Assembly: GCA_030426245.1 (NCBI GenBank)
Contig: JAUHYZ010000001.1
Span: 124,001-188,000, forward strand
DNA from: Alphaproteobacteria bacterium
Lineage (GTDB): Bacteria; Pseudomonadota; Alphaproteobacteria; Sphingomonadales; Sphingomonadaceae
Reading direction: 5' to 3'
Length of the DNA: 64,000 nucleotides
The notes under the pieces are model-generated. The model saw only the letters and a program-made list of their open reading frames with translations. It did not search any database and was not told the DNA's origin. This document shows, piece by piece, positions 51,225 through 60,426 of the stretch. The translations under genes were made by a program, and so were the position numbers. Numbering within the stretch: the first letter of the stretch is position 1; the number at the start of each line of letters is the position of its first letter.

Positions 51225-52105
51225 AGATGCAGGCTATCCCCGTTCCCAGCAAGGCGAAGCCGGCGAAAGCGATCAGTTTGCGCAGGCGCATGCCGGGCAA
51301 CCCCAAGGTTTGGGTGGGTGCTGCTATCCTCTTTTGCTTGGGACTGGCGGCGGCATTTCCCGGTCTGTTGGGCGCTGGCGATCCCTACCTTCTCGATGTC
51401 GAGAACCGGCTTGCCCCTGTTTCAGCGGCGCATCCGCTCGGTACTGACAGCCTCGGGCGCGATCTCTACACATTGGCGCTTCATGGCGCGCGCGTTTCGC
51501 TGGTCGTTGGCTTTGCCTGCGCGGTACTCGCGGCGATACTTGGCGCCTTTGTCGGCCTAGTTTCGGCCTCCGTGCGCTGGCTTGATCCGATCATCATGCG
51601 CATCTTGGACGGCATCCTGGCGATACCTGCGATCATGTTCGCGATCCTGCTGGTCGCCGTTGCGGGAGGATCGCTGCAGAATGTGATCATTGCCGTCACG
51701 TTCATCGAAGTCCCGCCGGTCGCCCGGCTGGTTCGCAGCGTCGCACTTTCCCTGCGCGAACGCCCCTTTGTGGAAGCTGCAGTCGCTGCTGGATCCAGTC
51801 TGCCGCGGATTGTCGTGTTCTATTTTGTGCCCGGGATCATGGCGCCGCTCCTGGTCCAGGCGACCTTCATCTGGGCGGCAGCAATGATGATCGAAGCCGC
51901 GCTTTCCTTTATCGGAGCGGGCGCGCCGCCATCAACGCCTTCCTGGGGCAACATCATGTCCGCCGGCCGCTCGCTCTGGCAGATCAAGCCCATGCTGATC
52001 TTCGTGCCGGCGGTGATGCTGTTCGTCACTGTGATGGCAGTGAATCTCCTGGGCGACGGTCTGCGCCAGTGGCTCGATCCCCGCCGGAAGAGGCAGAGAG
52101 CCTGA
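51221..52105 (+). CDS. ABC transporter permease (DppC type)
   Basis: A 294-residue second permease. The GADPYLLDVENRLAPVSAAHPLGTDSLGRDLYTLALHGARVSL-like region after TM1 is the DppC hallmark, and the EAA loop is PFVEAAVAAGSSLPRIVVFYFVPG. TTG 51221, 7 nt from a GAGGG site, is taken as the start; ATG 51227 is close. Its stop shares a base with the first ATPase start (TGATG). Confidence 0.88.
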   Translation: MKMQAIPVPSKAKPAKAISLRRRMPGNPKVWVGAAILFCLGLAAAFPGLLGAGDPYLLDVENRLAPVSAAHPLGTDSLGRDLYTLALHGARVSLVVGFACAVLAAILGAFVGLVSASVRWLDPIIMRILDGILAIPAIMFAILLVAVAGGSLQNVIIAVTFIEVPPVARLVRSVALSLRERPFVEAAVAAGSSLPRIVVFYFVPGIMAPLLVQATFIWAAAMMIEAALSFIGAGAPPSTPSWGNIMSAGRSLWQIKPMLIFVPAVMLFVTVMAVNLLGDGLRQWLDPRRKRQRA

Positions 52106-53094
52106 TGCACGCGCCGCTTCTTTCAGTTGAGAATTTGAGGACCGCCTTCACTGGCGGTGTCCAGGATATTGTGGCGGTCGACGGCATGTCTTTCACCGTC
52201 AATGCGGGCGAGACGGTGGCAATCGTCGGAGAATCCGGATCCGGCAAATCGGTCACTGCGATGTCGGTTCTGCGGCTTCTCAATAATGCCAGGCTTGAAG
52301 GTCAAGTAATATTTGACGGCCGCGATCTGCTTTCTCTCAATGAGAACCAGATGCGCGAAGTGCGCGGCAACAAGGTTGGGATGATTTTCCAGGAGCCCAT
52401 GACGGCGCTCAACCCTGTGATGAAGATCGGTGCGCAAATCGCCGAAGTGTTCACTCTGCGCGAAGGCATGAAGAAGGCCGAGGCGAGGGCACAAGCGTTG
52501 CGATTGCTGGAGCTTGTCGGGATTCCCGATCCTAAGCGGCGGCTGGGCGAATATCCCCACCAGCTTTCCGGCGGGATGAGGCAGCGCGTGATGATTGCCA
52601 TTGCGCTAGCCAGCAATCCCGCGCTGCTGATCGCCGATGAGCCGACGACCGCGCTCGACGTTACGATCCAGGCCCAGATACTCGATCTGCTAAAGGATCT
52701 GCGGGAGAGAACCGGGACCGCAGTGATACTGATTACGCATGATCTGGGAATCGTTGCGGAAATCGCCGACCGTGTCGTGATCATGTATGCCGGACGCAAG
52801 GTCGAAGAAGGGCCGACTGCACAGATCCTGGAGCGTCCTTCCCATCCTTATACCAAAGGCCTCGTCGGGGCCGTGCCTGTGCCGGGATCGGCAGGGTCGG
52901 GGCAGCGCAAACGCCTGACTGAGATTGCTGGCAATGTGCCGTCACCGACCGAGCGGCCTGATGGCTGTCCGTTCGCACCGCGTTGCGATCGGTCGGAGGA
53001 GATTTGTCGGACAGTGGTGCCCGAATTCATCCAGGTCGATTGCACACAACGCGGCTGCGCCTGCCACATGGTCGAAAGGCTGGAACTGCAATGA
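52105..53094 (+). CDS. ABC transporter ATP-binding protein (DppD type)
   Basis: A 329-residue ATPase. Walker A GESGSGKS (about residue 42), signature LSGGMRQRVMIAIAL, Walker B LLIADEPTTALD, and the C-terminal Cys-rich DGCPFAPRCDRSEEIC oligopeptide domain are present. It pairs with the next ATPase, with which it overlaps by ATGA. Confidence 0.92.
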   Translation: MHAPLLSVENLRTAFTGGVQDIVAVDGMSFTVNAGETVAIVGESGSGKSVTAMSVLRLLNNARLEGQVIFDGRDLLSLNENQMREVRGNKVGMIFQEPMTALNPVMKIGAQIAEVFTLREGMKKAEARAQALRLLELVGIPDPKRRLGEYPHQLSGGMRQRVMIAIALASNPALLIADEPTTALDVTIQAQILDLLKDLRERTGTAVILITHDLGIVAEIADRVVIMYAGRKVEEGPTAQILERPSHPYTKGLVGAVPVPGSAGSGQRKRLTEIAGNVPSPTERPDGCPFAPRCDRSEEICRTVVPEFIQVDCTQRGCACHMVERLELQ

Positions 53095-54077
53095 ACGAAT
53101 TGCTCGACGTGTCTCAGCTGAAGAAATATTTTCCGAACAATAATGGGTTCAGGTCGGGGCGTCCGATCAAGGCGCTCGACGGCGTTACATTCTCCATGAA
53201 GCGCGAAGAGACGCTATCGATCGTCGGAGAGAGCGGTTGCGGCAAGTCTACCTTGGGGCGCACCATTTTGCGCCTCAGTGAGCCCACCAGCGGCAATGTG
53301 TGGCTTGATGGCTTCCCGGTCGGCGGCGCCTCGTCGCGGGATCTGCGCCGGTTGCGCCAACGTATGCAGGTGGTGTTTCAGGATCCGGCGTCAAGCCTCA
53401 ATCCGCATATGCGGATCAGAGGAACGATTGCTGAACCGATAACCAATTTCAAGTTGGAGAAGGGCCGTACGGCAATTGACGACCGCGTTGCGGAATTGCT
53501 CAAGATGGTGGGCCTTCCGCCGGAAACGATGCGACGTTATCCGCACGAATTCTCCGGAGGGCAACGTCAGCGCATCGCCATTGCCCGTGCGCTGGCTTCG
53601 AACCCGGATCTCCTGATCTGTGACGAGGCAGTGTCCGCGCTCGACGTTTCGGTGAAAGCGCAGATCGTGAACCTGCTCAACGACCTGAAGGAACAGCTCG
53701 GGCTGGCGAACATGTTCATCAGCCACGATCTGGCCATCGTCGAGCATATGACCGACCGGGTCGCCGTGATGTATCTGGGGATCATTGTGGAGATCGGAGA
53801 CCGCGATTCCGTCTTCCTGCAGCCGGCACACCCTTATACCCGCGCGCTTCTTTCCTCGGTGCCGACGATCGATGCCAGCAAGCGGCGAGAACGCATCGTT
53901 CTGAAGGGGGAAGTCCCTAGCCCTGCCAACATTCCCAAGGGATGCCGTTTCCGCACTCGCTGTCCCTTGGCGTTCGGCCGCTGCGCAGAGGAAGAGCCGA
54001 AATTGCGCCAGATTGGGGATACGGGACATTTCGCGGCCTGCCATCTCAGCGAAGAGGGCGCAGCCGCTTCCGCATAG
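53091..54077 (+). CDS. ABC transporter ATP-binding protein (DppF type)
   Basis: A 328-residue ATPase. Walker A GESGCGKS, signature FSGGQRQRIAIARAL, Walker B LLICDEAVSALD and the C-terminal GCRFRTRCPLAFGRC motif mark a DppF partner. It closes the five-gene importer operon. A bidirectional hairpin follows before the convergent monooxygenase gene. Confidence 0.92.
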   Translation: MNELLDVSQLKKYFPNNNGFRSGRPIKALDGVTFSMKREETLSIVGESGCGKSTLGRTILRLSEPTSGNVWLDGFPVGGASSRDLRRLRQRMQVVFQDPASSLNPHMRIRGTIAEPITNFKLEKGRTAIDDRVAELLKMVGLPPETMRRYPHEFSGGQRQRIAIARALASNPDLLICDEAVSALDVSVKAQIVNLLNDLKEQLGLANMFISHDLAIVEHMTDRVAVMYLGIIVEIGDRDSVFLQPAHPYTRALLSSVPTIDASKRRERIVLKGEVPSPANIPKGCRFRTRCPLAFGRCAEEEPKLRQIGDTGHFAACHLSEEGAAASA

Positions 54078-54169
54078 GCAAAGGCTGCCACAGCGTTTCC
54101 AAAAATGTAGATCGGCGCAGCTAGTTTGATCCTGTCGCTGGTTGTCGCTCTTGTCTGGCCCATAGAAAT

Positions 54170-54197
54170 CTGGGCGGATCCCGAAGAATCCGCCCAG
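54170..54197. terminator. Hairpin between convergent dppF-like and LLM genes
   Basis: CTGGGCGGAT (54170-54179) and ATCCGCCCAG (54188-54197) form a perfect 10-bp stem with an 8-nt loop. T-runs are weak on both sides, but the position between two converging genes suggests a shared terminator. Confidence 0.6.
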
Positions 54198-54249
54198 CAG
54201 GGGTACCGTCGGCAGGTGAGCGACGGATTTGGGAAGATTGCCCCAACTC

Positions 54250-55551
54250 TTAGAAGGCCATCAGGTTTTCACGCAGCGTCTTGTGGCCATATTCCTTGCG
54301 CATCAGCCCGCGCTTCTGCAGCGTCGGGGCTAGGCCCTGTGTGATCTTCTTGACGAAACTCGGCTTGAAGTGACCGCTTATCAGGAAGCCATCGCCGCCA
54401 ATTTCCTGCATCGCTTCTTCCATTTGCGAAGCGATCATGTCCGGAGTGCCGACCATCGCACCGAAGCCGGAAGCTTCCGGATCGGTCATGATTTCGCGCA
54501 GGGTGGCCTGCGGGCCATAGCGGGCGAACATTTGCAGCATCGTCTGCATCCCGTTCGTCTTGATCTCGCCAACCGGCTCGTCGAGATCGAACTTCGAAAA
54601 GTCGATGCCCGAAAGGAACGACATAGCCGCAAGCGAGTGCTTCAGGCGCTTCTTGCGAAGCTCGCCGAAGCCGGCCTTGTACTCTTCGGCTTCTTCCTTG
54701 CTGTCCACTACAACCGGTGAAATGGCGAAGAGAACCTTCATGGAATCGGGATCGCGGCCATATTCGACTGCGTGCGCCCTCACGTCTTCGCGGTATTTCT
54801 TCATGTCTGCCACGCCGTGGGCCTGCGCCAGGACCACTTCGGCATTGCGTCCGCTGAATTTACGGCCTCTGGGCGAACCGCCGGGAGCAACGATCACAGG
54901 GCGGCCTTGCGGCCCCCGCGGCACATTCAATGGACCACGGACCTTGTAGTGATCGCCTTCGAAATTGACGGCTTTCACTTTCGACGGATCGATGAAGATG
55001 CCGTTTTCCTTGTCCATCTTGACGGCATCGGGTTCCCAAGCGTCCCAAAGGGCGTTGCAGACGTCCATATATTCGTCTGCCATATCGTAGCGCAGATCGT
55101 GCTCGATTTGCTTGTCATAACCGTAGTTCTGCGCAGCCGCGTCGCTGGTTGCAGTTACGACGTTCCAAGCAATCCGGCCGTCGCTGTAATGGTCCATTGT
55201 GGCCATCGACCGGGCAAGCAGCCAGGGCGGATAGAATGTCGATGTCATGGTAACGGCGAGACCGAGCGAATTCGTTGCTTCGGTGACATATGGTGCCACC
55301 ATGACCGGATCGAATTTGGGCGTCATGGCTGCGTGCTGGAGGTAGAAGTCCATCTTGCCTTCATAAGTGTAGGGGACGGCGGACGTATCCTCCAGGATAA
55401 GCAGATCGAAGCAGGCGTCTTCCAGTTCCTTTGCAGTATCCCGGAAGATATCCGGCTTGGTCCAGTCATACTGGGAAGGATAGTCAGGCTCGTTCCAGCC
55501 TTGGATTGTGATGCCGGAACCCAAGAACCAACCGAGATGAAACTCGCTCAT
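54250..55551 (-). CDS. LLM-class flavin-dependent monooxygenase (NtaA/SnaA/DszA family)
   Basis: A 433-residue luciferase-like TIM barrel that uses reduced FMN from a separate reductase. WNEPDYPSQYDWTKPDIFRDTAKELEDACFDLLILEDTSAVPYTYEG at the N-terminus, SDGRIAWNVVTATSDAAAQNYG and PVIVAPGGSPRGRKFSGRNAEVVLAQ are the NtaA/SnaA/DszA-type flavin and substrate blocks. Known relatives cleave C-N or C-S bonds (nitrilotriacetate, dibenzothiophene sulfone, dimethylsulfide). No flavin reductase gene adjoins. It diverges from ubiD. Confidence 0.88.
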   Translation of the reverse strand: MSEFHLGWFLGSGITIQGWNEPDYPSQYDWTKPDIFRDTAKELEDACFDLLILEDTSAVPYTYEGKMDFYLQHAAMTPKFDPVMVAPYVTEATNSLGLAVTMTSTFYPPWLLARSMATMDHYSDGRIAWNVVTATSDAAAQNYGYDKQIEHDLRYDMADEYMDVCNALWDAWEPDAVKMDKENGIFIDPSKVKAVNFEGDHYKVRGPLNVPRGPQGRPVIVAPGGSPRGRKFSGRNAEVVLAQAHGVADMKKYREDVRAHAVEYGRDPDSMKVLFAISPVVVDSKEEAEEYKAGFGELRKKRLKHSLAAMSFLSGIDFSKFDLDEPVGEIKTNGMQTMLQMFARYGPQATLREIMTDPEASGFGAMVGTPDMIASQMEEAMQEIGGDGFLISGHFKPSFVKKITQGLAPTLQKRGLMRKEYGHKTLRENLMAF

Positions 55552-55714
55552 AATAATCTTCTCTTCCGCTAATTTGTGATGTCTTATTGGGACACGGGTG
55601 GACCCTCCTGACTATCCTCTTTTTGCGAAGTCTCCGATAATGTCTGTCGAAGATGCAGCTCGGACTTGCTCCGCCGGCCAAAAGCCTCTGAATGGAGTGT
55701 AAGGAGATTTGCAG

Positions 55715-57085
55715 TTGGGTGCTAATCAACAATCGATACGTCCGTTTTTGGAGCATTTGCGAGCGCAAGCTGCGTTGCTGGAGATCGAAGAGGAGGTCGA
55801 TCCCTATTTCGAATTGTCGGCGCTTCTTTCGCTGACCGATCCGCAGTTTGGGCTGCTGTGCAAGTCGGTGGCGGGGTCCCCCCTGCAGGCCTGCGGAAAC
55901 CTCCTGACCAGCCGCGAGCGGATCGCCTCCGTACTGGGCATCACTCCGCGAGAGATATCCAGGACCATTCAGCAATCCATCGCCGCCCCTGTGATGCCCG
56001 AGGCGATCACGGGCGATGCTCCCGTGCAGGAGCGGGTGGTCAGCGAGAGCCCGCTGGCTGAGCTGCCGATACCGACTTTCTTCGAAAAGGAAGGGCGTCC
56101 CTATGTTACCTCCGGCGTCATTCTTGCGCGTGATCCGGAAACGGGAAGAGGTAACGCATCCTTTGCCCGGCTTGGCCGGCTTGACGATCGCAGCGCGCTG
56201 ATCGGGATTGCTCCCAATCATCACCTGGCACTCTTCGCGCGCCGCGCTGCCGCGATGGGCCGGCCGCTGGAAATCGCGGTCGCAATCGGCGCGCACCCCG
56301 CAATTCAGCTTGCTGCCTGCCTGTATCTCGGGGTTGGTGACGATGAACTCGAATGTGCAGGTGCATTGCTCGGTTCGCCCGTTAGAACGGTTGGCGCAAA
56401 GACCGTCGATCTCAATGTTCCGGCCGAGGCGGAAATCGTTCTGGAAGGGCGCATCCATCCGGACAAGCCCGTGCAGGAGGGTTTCATTTCCGAATACCAC
56501 GGCATGTATGAGGATTACGGTCCAGGGTTGTTGGTGGAATTCTCAGCAATGACCAGGCGGGAGGATGCGATTTTCCAGGCGATCGAACCGGGCTATCACC
56601 ATGAGCATATCTATCTCGGTGCCTTGCCGATCGCATCGGGCCTGCTGCATTCTTTGAAGGGAATTTTGCCCAATGTGCTGGACGTAGCAGTCACACCGGC
56701 AGGGGCTGGGCGCACGGACGTCGTTGTGCAGATCGATACGCCCAAGCCCGGTCAGGTGCGAAGGGCCATGATGGCTGCGTTCGGTGCAGTCTCCATGCTA
56801 AAACGCATTACGGTGGTCGATGCAGACATCGATCCATGGGATGCCGCGCGGGTGGAATGGGCCCGGGTCAACCGTATGAAATATGAACGCGATCTTCTTC
56901 TGCTGCCTCATTCGGGGACCGATCGTTCCGAGCCGATGGAGGCTGGCGGCATGGTCACCAAGATGGGCATGGACGCGACCGCCAAGCCCGACGACAGGGT
57001 GGAAGGCACGGATGTCGCTATGCCGCCGGCGGAATATCTGGAACGGGCCCGCGCGATTCTGGGCCGCCTGCAGGATCGCAAATGA
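55715..57085 (+). CDS. UbiD family decarboxylase
   Basis: A 456-residue prenylated-FMN-dependent (de)carboxylase. PIPTFFEKEGRPYVTSGVILARDPETGRGNASFARLGRLDDRSALIGI and the EGFISEYHGMYEDYGPG region are conserved family blocks, with the acidic-Arg-acidic prFMN site in the second half. Start TTG 55715 is 7 nt from AAGGAGA; TTG 55709 is too close to it. It overlaps ubiX by ATGA. The substrate is unlikely to be the ubiquinone precursor because the context is catabolic; a heteroaromatic or enoic acid is more likely. Confidence 0.88.
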   Translation: MGANQQSIRPFLEHLRAQAALLEIEEEVDPYFELSALLSLTDPQFGLLCKSVAGSPLQACGNLLTSRERIASVLGITPREISRTIQQSIAAPVMPEAITGDAPVQERVVSESPLAELPIPTFFEKEGRPYVTSGVILARDPETGRGNASFARLGRLDDRSALIGIAPNHHLALFARRAAAMGRPLEIAVAIGAHPAIQLAACLYLGVGDDELECAGALLGSPVRTVGAKTVDLNVPAEAEIVLEGRIHPDKPVQEGFISEYHGMYEDYGPGLLVEFSAMTRREDAIFQAIEPGYHHEHIYLGALPIASGLLHSLKGILPNVLDVAVTPAGAGRTDVVVQIDTPKPGQVRRAMMAAFGAVSMLKRITVVDADIDPWDAARVEWARVNRMKYERDLLLLPHSGTDRSEPMEAGGMVTKMGMDATAKPDDRVEGTDVAMPPAEYLERARAILGRLQDRK

Positions 57086-57663
57086 GCAAGCCGCGCATCA
57101 TCGTCGCCATTTCCGGGGCCTCCGGCGCCATGATCGGCATCGAGGCACTGCGGCTTCTGCGCGAAAGAGGCACGCATGAGACGCATCTGATTGTCTCGCC
57201 ATCCGGCGCGATGACGATCGCGCAAGAGACCGACATGACTGTGAAAGACGTGGAAGCAATGGCCGATGAAAGGCATTCCTTCCGTGACATCACCGCGTCG
57301 CTGGCGAGTGGATCCTTCGCAACGGAAGGCATGCTGATTGCGCCTTGTTCGGTCCGCACACTGGGCGCTCTAGCCGTTTCGCTGGGCGACAATCTGATTG
57401 TCCGCGCAGCAGATGTCTGCCTGAAGGAACGCCGCAAGGTTGTGCTCATGCTGCGTGAAACGCCGCTGCATCTAGGGCAAATCGAACTGATGGCGAATGT
57501 GACCAGGTCGGGGGCGATTGTCATGCCGCCAGTGCCCAGCTTTTACACCAGGCCGAAGGACGTCGCGGAGCTGATCACACAATGCGCCGCAAGGGCGCTG
57601 GACGTGCTGGGAATTCCGGTGGACGATTTGAAGCGGTGGCCGACCGACGAAGCCGGATCGTAA
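57082..57663 (+). CDS. UbiX family flavin prenyltransferase
   Basis: A 193-residue Rossmann-like enzyme that makes prenylated FMN for UbiD enzymes. ISGASGAMIG near the start and LIAPCSVRTLGALAVSLGDNLIVRAADVCLKERRKVVLMLRETPL in the middle are the diagnostic UbiX signatures. It is coupled to the UbiD gene by a 4-bp overlap and thus probably serves it directly. Confidence 0.93.
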   Translation: MSKPRIIVAISGASGAMIGIEALRLLRERGTHETHLIVSPSGAMTIAQETDMTVKDVEAMADERHSFRDITASLASGSFATEGMLIAPCSVRTLGALAVSLGDNLIVRAADVCLKERRKVVLMLRETPLHLGQIELMANVTRSGAIVMPPVPSFYTRPKDVAELITQCAARALDVLGIPVDDLKRWPTDEAGS

Positions 57664-57808
57664 TCGCCAAGTAAAGCCTATACGCCTTCGCTTATACGGC
57701 CTTCAGTAAAATAATGGGTTCCTCTTAAAGCCTTGTCGGGCCAGTTTTTTACTTCGGTCAGGGGGCGACATTTCCTGGCGGCACTCTTGCAGCGCAGAAG
57801 GAGGGGCT

Positions 57809-59161
57809 TTGGACCAGGTCTTTGTCGGTACGGTGGTTTTGCCCGATCGTGTCATTGAGCGCGGCTATGTTCTCGTTGCCGACGGATTGATACAGAAGGT
57901 CGGTGAAGGGACCCCACCCAGCGGGGAAGTGCATGGCGGCCCAGACTTCTTCATCCTCCCCGGGGCGATCGATTCACAAGTGCACAGCCGCAGCCAGGCC
58001 GACCAGGAGGACTTCATCTGGTCCACCAAGAGCGCAGCTTCGGGCGGGGTCACTGCCATTGTCGACATGCCATACGACGATGGCCTGCTGATCGCGGACC
58101 GCGAACGGTTCGAGATCAAACGCAAGGAGGCAGCCGAACAGTCCCGCGTCGATTTCGCGCTCTACGCCACGATCGATCCGGAAGACGGGACGCGTCATAT
58201 CGACGATCTGGTCGCTGCAGGGGCTGCGGCTTTCAAGTTTTCGACCTTCGGGAACCATCCCAAGCGTTTTCCGCGTATCCCGCCGCACCTCATGTATGCT
58301 TGCTTCGAGGCAATCGGAAAGCACGATCTCATGGTCGGCGTGCACAATGAAGATGACGAAACGGTTCGCGCCGCAATCGAGCAGGTGAAGCAGGCCGGGA
58401 TTGACGACTATTCCGCGCATAGCCTTTCCCGTCCTCCGATCGCCGAAGCTCTGGCGACCGCGCAGGTGTTCGAAATCGGGGCGCATACCGGTTGCGATGC
58501 GCATATCGTGCACTGCTCGATCGATCGCGGATACCGCATGGCCGAAGCCTATCGCCAGCAAGGCTACGTTTCGACCATAGAGGCCTGCGTTCACTATTTG
58601 GCGCTCAATGAAGAGGACGACGTTCGGCGCCTTGGCGGTTTCGGGAAGGTCAATCCGCCCATCCGCAAGAGCGACCAGACCGAAGCGCTCTGGCGTCACC
58701 TCGTGGCGGGCAACGTAACCGTCGTTTCAACCGACCATGTCAGCTGGTCGGCCGACCGCAAAGAAGATCCCGATATCATGAAGAATGCCGCCGGCATGCC
58801 CGGCCTCGAAGCACTCTATCCCTTGGTGTTGAAGGGGCTCGATCAGCGCGGATACGATTTCACGCATGCCGCGCGCGTGCTCGCGGAAAATCCGGCGAAA
58901 CTGTTCCGGCTCGAAGGTGTCAAAGGGGCCTTGCGAGAAGGCCGGGATGGCGATGTCGTGCTCGCGCGGCGCGATCCCTATGTCTATCATGCGGCCGATA
59001 GCGGCGCGAATGTGGTCGATTGGAGCGCCTATGAAGGGATGGAACTGCCGTTCAGAATCGATTCCGCATTCCTGCGCGGCAAGGCGATAATGGCCGAAGG
59101 CGAAGTGCTGGCGCAGCCCGGCAGCGGCCGTTTCCTCGTTCCGGGGATGGCATCTTCATGA
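57809..59161 (+). CDS. Cyclic amidohydrolase (dihydroorotase/hydantoinase/allantoinase family)
   Basis: A 450-residue TIM-barrel hydrolase of cyclic amides. The first metal motif is IDSQVHSRSQ, with Gln where dihydropyrimidinases have the first His; QVH also occurs in dihydroorotase-like enzymes. GAAAFKFSTFGN holds the probable carboxylated lysine; VGVHNED, AHIVHCS and VSTDHVSW supply further ligands. TTG 57809 follows AGGAGGGG. It overlaps the carbamoylase by ATGA, so ring opening and carbamoyl removal are paired, as in hydantoin degradation. Confidence 0.85.
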   Translation: MDQVFVGTVVLPDRVIERGYVLVADGLIQKVGEGTPPSGEVHGGPDFFILPGAIDSQVHSRSQADQEDFIWSTKSAASGGVTAIVDMPYDDGLLIADRERFEIKRKEAAEQSRVDFALYATIDPEDGTRHIDDLVAAGAAAFKFSTFGNHPKRFPRIPPHLMYACFEAIGKHDLMVGVHNEDDETVRAAIEQVKQAGIDDYSAHSLSRPPIAEALATAQVFEIGAHTGCDAHIVHCSIDRGYRMAEAYRQQGYVSTIEACVHYLALNEEDDVRRLGGFGKVNPPIRKSDQTEALWRHLVAGNVTVVSTDHVSWSADRKEDPDIMKNAAGMPGLEALYPLVLKGLDQRGYDFTHAARVLAENPAKLFRLEGVKGALREGRDGDVVLARRDPYVYHAADSGANVVDWSAYEGMELPFRIDSAFLRGKAIMAEGEVLAQPGSGRFLVPGMASS

Positions 59162-60426
59162 GCGATGATGTGATGCTCAGGCCAACGGTCAACAGCGATC
59201 GGTTGTGGGCCGATCTCATGGCCATTGGCGAGATTACGGATCCAGACCGCCCCTATACGCGCCGGTCATTCACGCCCTTGTTCGACGAAGGACGCGCTTT
59301 CCTGCGCGAGAAGTTCGAAGCCTTTGGAGCGCAGGTAAAGCTGGATGCAGCCGGCAACATGATTGCCCGGCTGGAAGGGAGTGACCCTGAACTTGGCGCC
59401 ATCGCCATCGGATCGCACAGCGATACTGTGCCCTCGGGCGGGCGGTTCGACGGTGTCGCCGGCGTGGTCGCCGGTTTGGAGATCCTGCGCGCCATCGCCG
59501 AAAGCGGATGGATGCCGCGCCATCCGATAGAGATCATCGATTTCCTTGCCGAAGAGCCGAGCGATTTCGGCCTCTCCTGTGTCGGCAGCAGAGGAATGAC
59601 CGGGCAACTCGACAGCGAAATGCTTGCGATGGTCGATTCCGGAGGGCGCGTGCTCTCGAGCGCGCTGGAGGAAGTCGGCGGGGATACCGCCACACTGCAT
59701 AGTGCCCTGCGCCAGGATATCGCCGCATTTCTGGAATTGCATATCGAACAGGGGCCGGTGCTGGAAAGTCGGGGCGCCGATATCGGTGTAGTCGGCACCA
59801 TTGTTGCGATCAGGCGCATTGAAGTGGCTTTCGAAGGCCGCGCCGCCCATGCGGGGACGACGCCGATGGATCTGCGCCAGGATGCCGCGGTCGCCGGTGC
59901 CGCGACTCTGATGAAGATCCGTGAAACTGCCGAGCGTTTCGCTGCCGCCAAGGACAGCTATTTCGTCGCCACGGTGGGCATAGTCGAGGTGAAGCCCGGG
60001 GGTTCGAATGTCGTGCCCCGCACATGCCGCCTGGTGATCGATGCGCGCAGCGACAAGCCCGAGATCCTCGACCGGTTTCAGGAGATCATCGACAGCGAAA
60101 GCGTCGCAGCCGCGGCTTCAGCCCGTGTGGAGCGCAAGAGCTACGAGGTTCTTTCGGACGGCATCCCGGCGCATTGCGACGAAGATCTCCAGCAGCATAT
60201 TCGCATTGCTTCCGAAGAACTCGGATATGCCAGCCTGGATTTGCCGAGCGGGGCAGGACACGACTCGGCCTTCATGGCGCGGATTTGCCCAGTGGCAATG
60301 GTGTTCATCCCATGCCTTGGCGGGCATAGCCACACGCCTGTCGAATGGTCGGATCAGGCGCAGGTCACTGCCGGCGCAGAAGTTCTCCTGCGCGTGGTTG
60401 AACGCATAGACGTTGGGGAAGGTTAG
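59158..60426 (+). CDS. M20 family Zn-dependent hydrolase (N-carbamoyl-amino-acid amidohydrolase type)
   Basis: A 422-residue binuclear hydrolase. AIGSHSDTVPSGGRFDGVAGVVAGLE (about residue 80) carries metal ligands His and Asp; FLAEEPSDFG and FLELHIEQGPVLES follow, then a dimerisation insert with FEGRAAHAGTTPMDLRQDA and the C-terminal SGAGHDSAFMARI and GGHSHTPVEW. This is the hydantoinase/carbamoylase (HyuC, AllC) pattern. It likely releases an amino acid from the N-carbamoyl product of the preceding enzyme; N-carbamoylglutamate is one possibility. Confidence 0.9.
   Translation: MSDDVMLRPTVNSDRLWADLMAIGEITDPDRPYTRRSFTPLFDEGRAFLREKFEAFGAQVKLDAAGNMIARLEGSDPELGAIAIGSHSDTVPSGGRFDGVAGVVAGLEILRAIAESGWMPRHPIEIIDFLAEEPSDFGLSCVGSRGMTGQLDSEMLAMVDSGGRVLSSALEEVGGDTATLHSALRQDIAAFLELHIEQGPVLESRGADIGVVGTIVAIRRIEVAFEGRAAHAGTTPMDLRQDAAVAGAATLMKIRETAERFAAAKDSYFVATVGIVEVKPGGSNVVPRTCRLVIDARSDKPEILDRFQEIIDSESVAAAASARVERKSYEVLSDGIPAHCDEDLQQHIRIASEELGYASLDLPSGAGHDSAFMARICPVAMVFIPCLGGHSHTPVEWSDQAQVTAGAEVLLRVVERIDVGEG

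Noticed and set aside
55552-55714. LysR-type dyad in the LLM/ubiD divergent gap (TGTCGAAGATGCAGC)
   Set aside because: It resembles the TGTTGCAAxGCAGCA core only with an inserted base and has no dyad symmetry.
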